64,000 nt of DNA, from NCBI RefSeq assembly GCF_000764305.2, contig NW_025946746.1:1-64000 (forward strand). Reading direction: 5' to 3'. Shown piece after piece: positions 23,076-35,000 of this stretch. The notes under the pieces are model-generated. The model had not been told where the DNA came from, ran no database searches, and worked only from the letters and a program-made list of their open reading frames with translations. The stretch is from Hyalella azteca (Eukaryota > Arthropoda > Malacostraca > Amphipoda > Hyalellidae). The first letter of the stretch is position 1, and every line of letters begins with the position of its first letter. Both the position numbers and the translations under genes were made by a program.

Positions 23076-26000
23076 CTAGAATCGGTCTTTGGGAAGCGTG
23101 GACATCTCGGAACTGTCCCTGAGATACTGCAGGTCTTGCAGGTCCATGAATTTCTCCTGGTCTTTGATGTGAGCGTAGTTAGCAGCCAGGCACATCAGGT
23201 AGTGGATCTGCCAAACAAAATTACATGAATTTGACTGATTCTAATGTTTTGCTTCCTCACAGAATCGAACCAAAACCACACATGTCTTGGGGGGGGGGAT
23301 CAAACCACTGGCACATTCAGAAGTAATACAGCAAACACTTCAAACAACTCGCAAGATAGGTGCAGCCTTTTTAATATTGAGGAGGATGAATCTTTTTACA
23401 TTTTAAGAGCCATTTAGAAACTTGCTGGAATACTGCTTGAAATACGGTAAAAGCAATGATTTTACCGTATTTCAATGCTGTCGGTTTTGATGCTTTACCT
23501 TGACCCTACATAAAATTACTGAGTCCCCACCCAAGAGATAAATGGCTACCAATATTTAATTCTGGAATCAGATTAACTTAGACAAAGAAACATTCTCGAA
23601 CAAGTCAACTAAAACCTAATTCTAATTTGGCGAAAAGAATAACGATTTACTTCAGTGAATGCTTATGAATGTAATTTCGTGTAAAGATAAAATCAGAAGA
23701 TAATGTCAGAAATTGATAAATACTCTTCAAGTTAAGCACTATCGAGCATCGACTAGAAATGACGCTAGGATTGCGCTTCACGATGCAAGGCTCACCAAAG
23801 ATAGGATGACCACGATCGTGGCGCTGGTGGCGATGATGAACATAACCTCGGCGTTATTGACGAAGTCCTTGCAGAAGAGCTTCCTCTCCCCCTGACAAAT
23901 TCTCTTGTCTTCCTCAGGAGTGCTTCCGGGGAACAAGAAACCTGAAAGACCCATAATATAAATTATTCGAATTATAGGTATTGAGTAGAAATCAATTATA
24001 GAGCAACCTCCGGTCAAACAGAAATTAATCGATTTCCAATACATATTCTACCAATTTTCTCTGGGATGAGACGATGTACACGGAGTTGGACTAGAACATT
24101 TTAATTCATCTCCAATTGCAATTAATTTGCATTCATATGGTGAGTCGTGGTAGTAGATACTATTATTTCAATGCCTACGATGGTAGACCAAAATTGACTG
24201 TGCTGGTTGTAATGACTCACCAAGATGGTTGCATTGAATCACTGAGCTGGTTGTAATCAACGTCCTGGTTGTATCGACTTTCCGAGCTGGTTGTATAGAC
24301 TCACCGAGCTGGTTGTATAGACTCACCGAGCTGGTTGTAATCAATGCACTGGTTGTATAGACTCACCGAGCTGGTTGTAATCAATGCACTGGTTGTATAG
24401 ACTCACCGAGCTGGTTGTAATCAATGCACTGGTTGTCAGGTATGACGCTGCACTGCAGCCAGGCGATGGAGTAAAGCATCGTGACGAGCAGTAGCCCTGC
24501 GAACACCGCCAGCCACACTATCACCAAGATGTACGCTAGCGTCATGAACTGTAAACAAATAAAACTATGCAATACCACACAGAATACTGCGGCAGTAAAG
24601 CTACGATGATAAATGGTTGAAAAAGTGAGTTTAGTGCCATGCTTGTAAGGGGGACACAAAAAAGTAAAAAGTAATCAACATACCAAAATAAATGTGATTA
24701 AATCAATGTGTATGAAGAAACACAACATGAGCATTTAACATTGATAAATTAAATTACTAAATCAGAAATATGCCGGGCAAGTTAAATGTGCTGCGACAGA
24801 CAAGTGTCAATTACACGAGGTATTTCATGTGATCAGTGGTGATATTTTTGAATATGTGGCTTACTCTGAGGAGAACCGCTTCCCACCAGAAACACGCTTT
24901 CACGACAGTTGATAAATTATTCAACCCAGGTAATGTATAGAATAAATAGAAAGGTTGTCAAATAGGGACGGTGGCAATATTAAATTGAATGACAAGTCGG
25001 CGAAAATAACATAACATAGTGATCTCGGCGCTGAAGTGTAGGCCTGATGTGGCCTGTCGCCGATTCTTACTTTTCGTGCCTTGTTCACAGAAGACCAAAA
25101 ATCGTGTCATTTGACCGGATCTTTTCAGGACAGACGATAGTTTGAAGTAGCTACTAGACTTGATAGGATCGCGTTAATATTTGAAATAAATGTTTATAAT
25201 CTTGATGGACCATCACTGACGAGAGCACAGGAGATGCGGCCGCCCACTCTGCCGCGCCAGGAAGCGTAGACTCGAGCGCGGGTGGCGCCCGTAGACAGGC
25301 AACCCACGAAGAGGATCATTAGCGCTAGGCCCCCCATGCTCGCCCCCACCACCAGGAACGTCAGCTGTACCGGCTGAACCCTGCAATTGTTCATTAGTAT
25401 AGTCAGAATTATCATCATCTTACTCAATAATTTAATTATTATCAATTTGAGAACTACATTTCGAGTTGACATAAAAAATTCGCGGTTAGTATGAATGTAA
25501 GTCATAAGCAGAATAAAACCAGTGAAATAATAATTTCAAGAGCGACGGCGCGCGGATGTACATTTTTTTCTAGTCGATTTATCTTCTATTCCATATTATA
25601 TTCTATTCGTTCCAAATATTTTCAGCAGATCAACATTTTTCCCTGTTTGGTAAGTCGGGACCTCCTATCATACACAGGACAACCAATATAATTATTTCAA
25701 ACTAATTTAGTCAAATTTTTTTGTTGGTTGGAATAAATAGCTGAAACCTGGGTATCTAACAAAGAAAAAATTATGTTATGTCTCTTATGAAGGAAAATAA
25801 GGTCGTTTACTTGAATTGCTCGTACGTCAACGAGTATGTTGATGATAACGTGTTCAACTATTTTTTTCTGCTAAGATTTTCCGACAGGCGAGCCTTTCGA
25901 GGATATCGTGCAATAGTTTAGACTTTAGATTCATCTCAACAAATCTAAGGAAGATACATCTCACCTAGCAACATCCTGCCAGACCCGAGAGCGCTCGACT

Positions 26001-29000
26001 TCAAATACAAACGTTACTGTAGTCCTCTATAAGAATATAAGGCTTTCAAAGTAAATATAATTATGTTTAGCAATAAACACGTAAACATCGTAGTCAAGTA
26101 TAAAAAATGCACATAACTGCGGTTGAGAATCATATCTTGTAAGAAAAGGTTGAATGGACAGCAGCATTGTTTTGAAACTTGAATATTGAGCAGATAACCA
26201 CCTTTACGATCATGCAGAAAAGAAACAACAAACAAAAGTAGAGTGTACAAGCAATTTAGATTCCTGGCGTAATTCATACGTCAAGCAGCAAACAAATTAT
26301 GTATCATTACACTTCCGCAGCCCCTTAGTTAGTGATAATAATTGAACACATAAAGTCTGCTTCAGATTCTAGCAAGGAAACTAGAGCAAGGCAAGGTAGG
26401 CAGTCTGGCTGAACTCCCAATAAGAACCTATTAAAGTCCTGACTTCCTGTGCGTAATGATCCTGCGCTGGTAAGGAGCTGCATGCAATGCAACTTTCCTG
26501 TGCGACCCGTGAGTTGTGGCAGGCTGGCAGGCTGCTATTACCGTGTTATCAAGAATAGTTAAGAGTTCGTAATTCCGTCAGCCAATCACTGACGGCTTTT
26601 CAAGCCATAATCGCAAATCCAAGACGAGAAATCAGCCGCTACGTGTACTTAAGCGGGATTTGATAGTACAGCTCATGATCGAATGCTTCGCTTAATTTAT
26701 GTATCGATACTGAAGCAGGTCACAGGTAAATTCGTTGACAATAAAATTAACTGTAAAGCATTCAGTATTTTATAAGTTAGTTAGTTAGTTTAGTGGCCAA
26801 ATGTTTACAACCGCTTCAGCTATTTAGCTATCTCGCACCGAAAGTCAAGATGAACATCACCATAGAGGTGGAAGGTCTCAATTATTCATCACCCACAAAG
26901 GGCGGAAGGTCTCGGATGTCCAGACCGCTGAAGCTGGCTCGAAAGAAGCAGCGTTAGCATCTCAAAGAGACGAAGTGACAAGGAGGGACAGGTGAAAAGC
27001 AACAGAAACGAAGACACTCGAACAAGAGGTCGCTTACACGGGACGTCGGCCGCCCGCACGAGAGAGACGAGTAAAAAAAGAAGGGAAATGTAAGGAATCC
27101 TACCTACATAATAACTTAACCCCACAACTGAGACCTACAGTCAGACACCGCGAGCTCAGCGGTGGGGCGCTCAGGAACAATCCCCAGTATTTTATAAACT
27201 CCTGTACCTAGTGAATTTATGAACTAGGTTGCTTGTCAACTAATGCTATGAGTTTAGAATTGGCTACCGTACGTTCAATGAATTTATGCTGTCTAATGTA
27301 AATCAACAGCAGCAAAAAAACCCATAGAACGATATCAGGACAATCGATTTGGAAATTCAGGAAAAAACTCTAAATATCAATAATAATCAATAGAAAACTT
27401 GTAACTAACCCATAATAATATGCTTAGGGTAAGCAATTTCTGGTTGAAAACTTCTGCTATTTTTTATGAACGTGTTGAATAATTACCATAAATTAAAAAG
27501 TATTCCTCACTAACTGTTGAACCGAACGGAATACTTTGCAAAATTATTGCTTGCTTGCGTGAATAATTGCACTAACTGATTATTATCAACTGAGCCATGC
27601 ACGGATAGAAGCTAGAAGGCGTTGTCCTACATTCTAATGTGCACAGAAATAAACATGAATGAGAAGATAATTTTCTCACTACGCGAAAATCATGCATAAA
27701 AATAACAAATAATCTAACGTAAGAAACAATTAAAACGCAGAAAAACAAATCATGCAACGAGAGCAAAGGTTGACTCTCATAAACAATAGAAGTGTGATTC
27801 ATTAGGAATAGTGTGAACACGCATGCGAATATTTAATTAAAAATTACTTACGTTACAATGAGCACATCATTACACGAACAACCATCAATACTTTATTCAC
27901 GACGTCATATCCATTGCTCTATTCATCATGCACACACTAGTCGCCACTAACATCAGTCTGTATCATACACATTAGTATGCACGATACACATTAGTATGCA
28001 TGATACACATTAGTATGCATGATACACATTAGTATGCATGATACACATTAGTATGCATGATACACATTAGTATGCATGATACACATTAGTATGCACGACA
28101 CACATTAGTATGCATGATGCACAACTCGAAGCAGCGTTAAATGAATTAGAGTTACCTCGCCGAGTGTCGGTCCCTACACTCGTGAGTTGCACCACACCGT
28201 ACCCCCAAGCAAACAAAAACATAAGTATAAAACATAAATATGGTTACAAAATAAAATATTAACATATGGTTACAGAGAAGTGCGTACACTTCAAAATAAA
28301 GAAATAAAGCTTATAGCTATATCAAGAAGCTCATGAAAGAAAATTGAGAAGCAATAAATTGTGCTACTACTGCATGGAAAAGGTGGAATGTAGAGAATAC
28401 CTACAGGCTAAGCAAGAAACTATATTTCAGATTTATTCTAACCAAAGACACCTGTGAGCCTATCACTACAAGCTGTCAAGCAATATATCTAACACAACAC
28501 GATAGTAAATACGTCAACATCTCCTGGAGTAAACTTGTTATATTTAATAACTATAATATATAAATTATAAATAAACATTCCTACTACAACTCTGAACAAA
28601 ATTACATAAATTAATCACATCAATCAATCGGAAACGTCCTGTAAAACATAAAATGTAGCTTTTTCACCAATAATAAATACAGCATGCCGAGAAAAATTTT
28701 ATATGTTAAGCCCCCACATCATTGAATAAATAAATATAGCGAACGTTGATCCGCATCGATATGTTACACAACACTGACTAAATAAATAAGAAGCACCTAG
28801 CACTGTACAGATGAGTGACACATCACTGAATAATTAAATATGAAGAACCTAGAACCGCAAAGATATGTTACAAATCACTGAATAAAATAAATATGAACGT
28901 AAAGCCGCCTCGATATACTGACCACTCAATCTGGAGACGGAAGACCTCCTGCAGCATGCGCATGGTGAGCGTGGTGCCGCGGTACATGGTGCCGCAGAAC

Positions 29001-32000
29001 ACGCCCACCCCCACGCAGCACATTACCGTCGCGATCAGCGTCGCGTACGGCACGCGTGACATGCAGTCCTGGCATCCTGATCCTGAAATGGGTGAGGAAG
29101 GAGGGTTAGGATAGAACACGGGCTCGAGGGTTGGGGTGGATCACGGGCTCGAGGGTTAGGATAGAACACGGGTTGGATGAGATCTGCAAGGGTGAAATGC
29201 GGGTTGGAGGGTTACGTCGGAACACGAGATAGAGGGTCACTGTGAGTGAGGCAGAGACTGGCGGGTCAGAGTGAGGCAGGGACTGTAGGGTCACAGTGAG
29301 GCAGGGACTGTAGGGTCAGTGAGGCAGGGACTGTAGGGTCACAGTGAGGCAGGGACTGTAGGGTCACAGTGAGGCAGGGACAGTAGGGTCACACAGTGTG
29401 GCAGGGACTGTAGGGTCACAGTGAGGCAGGGGCTGTAGGGTCACAGTGAGGCAGGGACTATAGGGTCACAGTGAGGCAGGGACTGTAGGGTCACAGTGAG
29501 GCAGGGACAGTAGGGTCACACAGTGTGGCAGGGACTGTAGGGTCACAGTGAGGCAGGGGCTGTAGGGTCACAGTGAGGCAGGGACTATAGGGTCCCAGTG
29601 AGGCAGGGACTGTAGGGTCACACACAGTGAGGCAGGGACTGTAGGGACACAGTGAGGCTGGGACTGTACAGTTACAGTGGGGCAGAGGCTGTAGGATCAC
29701 ACACAGTGAGACAGGGACTGTATGGACACAGTGAGGCATGGACCGTAGGGTCACAATGCAATGAGGCAGGGGCTGTAGGGTCACAATGAGGTAGTACTAA
29801 GGAAACCCTGAATCCCTGACAGTGCATGCGGTTACTAGAAGCATGGGTTGGTCATCACGAAGCTGAGATTACAGAGCGTCAGGTGCTGTTCACTGTACCG
29901 TATAGGTCAAGCACGAGTTAAAACGTGTAGGTGAGTGTTCACTAGTCTTGGCTGATTATTTAAATCACATCAGTTACAAACAAAAAAATAATAAAATATA
30001 AATTAAATTACAACCGTACAGTTTGCGCTAAAATAACTTCTGTGTGTGCATAGAATCGAGAGCAAAGCCACATATCCTTAGAAATGAAAATTAAGCGTTT
30101 ATACACAACCAAGAACATGAACTACAGAGAGCACCCGCTCCAATGTAATTTAGATAAAAAATGAAAACAAATGTTCGGTTTACATTCCTAAATTATCAGT
30201 TCCCCCGAAACCTCTAAAAGATGTACTACACAAAAAAAATCATTGAATCTTTCACGTCTCTGCATTAATCATTGAAATATTTCAAGCTCAACTATCGGAA
30301 TTATAAGAAACATTACCCACTTGACACATCGCAAGTTACGTCTTACTCAGACGCTTCTACAGAGATACGAGGTATGCACGCAACGCTATGGACGCTGACG
30401 ACGCTTTGGGCAGCTATGACGGAAATAGCCGCACCAGACACAGCAAGACTTCTCTGAGCGGGCACCACAGCGTACCCAAGTTGCTGCGAGCTCATTTTTG
30501 AGCAGCTCTGCACCACTTACGAAACTAGTTGCCCGTCTAAAGCTTTTTTATAAAATTCAATTGGTAGTCGAAAATTTCCGTTGAATGATTTAGAATTTAC
30601 ATGGTTAGCAGGAAAGCCCTACATCCGTGGCGAAACTATTGCTTTTCTGATGCATTTTATGGAATCAAAATGGTGGTAGGAAGGTTCCTGTGAATCATTT
30701 ACAATTTACTCATTAATTTAGTTTGAAATCTAACACGGGAGCTATTTCAAGTTTTCCAGTCGCTTCTATGTGAACCAATCAAAAAATCACTATAAGTAGT
30801 TCGCATAATTGAAATAAACCGAACTTTTCGATGAGCATTTATAGTAAAATGGATAAATAAAGCAGTGAACATGTTGAAGATATATTCTATCAACGTAAAG
30901 CTAGAAAAGTTTAGCCAGTAAAAATATAAAAATGCTTTGATCGCGGAAAATGCTCCTCATAATAATTATCTATTTTATAACAAGTTATCCGAGCAAGTCG
31001 TAGAATAGTTCTTGTCAATATTTTCATAAAAAAATTAGACCCAGTTTCAGAACCTCGTATAATAATAATTAATTTTTCCATTACCAATGTTTTAGTACAA
31101 GTTAATACAAACACAAGCTCTGTACGCCTAATATACAGTGGGGGGAAATAAATATTCGTACACTTGAAAAATCGTATTTTAATGTATGTAAGTACACAAA
31201 CTTAACAGGAAAAGTGATTTAAATTATGTATAGAGACGCATAGTATTCAAAAATACTATCAAAAGAAATTAAATCTCAATGCAACAAGAAAAGTGAACAT
31301 GTTGCATTGTTTTTTGTTGCATTGAGATTTAATTTCTTTTGATAGTATTTTTGAATACTATGCGTCTCTATACATAATTTAAATCACTTTTCCCGTTAAG
31401 TTTGTGTACTTACATACATTAAAATACGATTTTTCAAGTGTACGAATATTTATTTCCCCCCACTGTATAAATGGCAAATAGTGGAAAATATGATCTCACA
31501 GTCCGGTAACTCTCACGCCGGTGATGCTAGTCGCCTCAATATATTGGTCATTACGCAGCGGTAATTACTGCACTTAAGTGCACTTAGAGAACAAGGATTT
31601 AGGTCGCTTGTGGGACTACGACTTCCTGACCTGCTTCCTAATTACAGCAAGAGAGTAAGCGTTTGTAAGAAAACATAAAACTGTATGCATAAACAGGAGA
31701 CGCATATTAGTCGCGATGGCGTAGAATATTGTGTAGTGTTACACTTTGTTTAGAGTAACATTCTGTGAAAAGAAAATGACTATTGCTGATTTTGAAGCCA
31801 CGAGAAATTATGTAAGTTTGATGATAGATTATCTTATTAATGAAAGAGTTCGAATATTTGAAATAAAAACAGATGAGCAGACGATACGTTAAATAAAAAA
31901 CCTTTCGCCCATGACAAGGTTATGATTGATTGAATCTAGTTTCATCGTTTAAATTTAATTTCACTGTATTTTCTACTATCGATAGATTTAAGAATGACGA

Positions 32001-35000
32001 GTAATTTAAAAACTGAGCCGACCAAGTATAATTCGCTTACAAGCATTACACTCCCGAATATCGGCAACTACTACATCTTCCAGTATGATGAAAATTGCGA
32101 TTCATGAGGAAAAACAATGACGCGCGAAAAAATAAAACCACCGGGAAGCTATTATTTCGACAGATGGTTTCGGCAATAATTCGTCGGTATTGAAGGAATA
32201 CGTGCAATGTTCGTATAGCTGATGCAGAGGAATCACTGTCGGACGTCTGGCTAACACGGTTAGCTAGCAGGGCAGCAGGTTTAGCGAGCTAATCTTTCCT
32301 CTCAGCTTCGAACAGAAACAAGAAATCCAATGAAAAAACAGAGATCTGCAAGGGTGACCTCTAGCATAGTGGCTTCTCAGCGGGTTGCTTGACTGGCTTA
32401 TAGCTTCTCAACTTGCGAATTTCTGTCAACGCCAAAGCAAAACTAGAAGAATGTGAAATCTTCAAATAAATATAAAAAACGCAGCAAACAGACGTAAACG
32501 GGCTTAGTTCGAACAGATGTCCTGATAACAACTTGCGGCAACTTTATGTAAATCAAGAATGTAGTAAAGCTTAGGCGGCGTCCACTGATAAGGATATTAT
32601 CTAAAAATGTATAAAACGTAATCGGGCGCAGGCAAAATTTTAATTTTAACAGAAAACACAGCTAAGAATTGAATATATAATTGTCTACTCCAGCAGTAAG
32701 GTCACCACTACAGTCACCATGCAGCTTATTCCGGTGTTAATATGCATAAACAGGAACGCGCAGAAATTTGGTAAGGCTTAATGTCTGCTTAATTCAGTGG
32801 TTCCCAAAGTGGGCGATATCGCCCCCCTAGGGGCGATGGAAAGATTTTTGGGGGCGGTAAAGAAGAAGAGGGTGATAGGGGGGCGATAGGGGGGCGACAG
32901 TCCGAAGTCAAAGTCAGAAGTTCGAACGTTTGTTTGATTTGTACACAACACGTGCAGCACATGACTCCCAGCGATGGTTTTTTTCAACCAGATCTGTTTT
33001 TTGGGCATTTTCTCATTTATGGAAAAAATACACTATTGTGCTCGCCATGTCCGTCCGTCTGTCTGTCCGTCCGTGACTTCACGTTTTCGTCGACGAGAAA
33101 ATGCGCTCTCTGTCACGCACTGCAGTGAGTACTAAGTTATAGTCCGTCCGTGACTTCACGTTTTCGTCGACGAGAAAATGCGCTCTCTGTCACTCACTGC
33201 AGTGAGTACTGAGTAATATTTTTTTAACCTCTCGTGGGTTTACGTCTCCGACAAATTAACGGCCGGACTCGCGGCCGGTCTCACGGCCAATTTCCAAATT
33301 CAATTATCAAGAAATATCTCTCAAACTAATGAACTTAACTCGATGAAACTTGATACACGTATTCATTAGGACCTAACGGAAAAATTTTTGTGAAAATTTT
33401 TTGAATTTTGCCTTCAATTGTTTTTGCCATACTTATATGGCAATACGGGCCGAAATTCACAGTGATCAAGGAATTTCTCCCATACTACTGAACAGATTCG
33501 AACGAAATTTTGAATTTACAGTCATAAGTACCGAACGATTATGTTTAGTTCGTGAAAACTTTTCGCTTGTGCCCTCGTTCGCGAGTTTCATTCGTGATTT
33601 AAACAGCAATACGTGCTTAACTTCGCAGTAATCAAGAAATTTCTTCCAAACTAATGAACAGATTTGAACGAAATTTAGTATTTTAATACCTAACCTCAGC
33701 AACGGTGATGTTTAGCTCGTTACAATTTTTTCGTTTTGCCTTCGTTTGCGAGTTATACGGCTATACGTAAACGGCTCTTGGTTAAACCAGCCGGTAGAAA
33801 AGCCGGTCGTTCCTCCTATATCTGTAACTTTCTAACGAAAGCGAATATGGAAGTGTGAAATCAAGAATGACGGTGAAATGAAAAAAAAAAATCTCGCAAA
33901 CGACGGTATAATCAAAATTTTTTTAATATAAAAAACACCATTTGGTAGTTAGGAATGTATATTCAAAAATTCGTTCAAATCTGTTCGGTAGTTTGGAAGA
34001 AATTCTTTGATCACTGCGAATTTCGGCGTGTATCGCAATATAACTCATGAATGAAGGTGATATTTAAAATTTTTTCGCAAGCTAAACATCACCGTCAAGT
34101 TCTGCTGAATACATGTTACAAGTTTTATTGAGGTGCGTTCATTAGTTTGGGAGATATTACTTGATAATTGAATTTGGAGATTGGTCGTGCGACCGGCCAC
34201 GAGTCCGGCCGTAAATTAGCCCGAGACGTCCTAGGTTTCTAGTGCTGAAACAGTTAAAACGGCTGAAAAACATATTGGTTCACTAAAAGGGATTCTATTT
34301 GTGAAATACACATTTGTGTTTAACCTTTACCTTTTAAAATTGCACGGTACTAAATTGTTTAGAAAGAGGCGCATGGTTTTATATGTGTCTGTGGGGGGCG
34401 CTAGAAATTCAGTAGGGAGCCAAAGGGGGCGCCAGCCTGAAAAAGTTTGGGAACCACTGGCTTAATTGATTGGTTTCGATCACAATCGATCCGATAAAAT
34501 ACGTTAGCTTCAGATAATTACCGACTTAAAATGCTTGAGATAACGTCGTTTCCTGTCTAATAATAATATACTAATTAGGACTTTTGCACCGTTTACGACT
34601 AATGCAACCAAATCTAATCTCCTAAAAACATTTTCTCTTGTCCAGCACATTTGTTGCACTTACGTCGAAACGTTATCTTGCGACAATTCTTTTCATTTTA
34701 TAGAGGAACGAGCGATGTATAAGATCGTATATATAATGGTGACCTCCCCAGCTGCTGTTCGGACACCGTGCTGGGATGTATTAAAACAGGAAACATCTCA
34801 TCAAGAACACACAAGAATACATTAGCTGACGCTCAGTGCATGAATATAACGAATGGTGACACCCGACACCCCAGTAGTTACAATGATCTACTACAAATGC
34901 TCGTAACGAGCACAACTAGCTGCTCCACCAAAAAAGTTTGAAGCTCATATTTACACTACGGCGGTGTTTATTGACAAAATTCGTCAACTAAAAAGAGAAG

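Noticed and set aside
29491..29784. 97-aa repetitive open frame on the minus strand
   Set aside because: It is translated minisatellite with a period near 25 bp.
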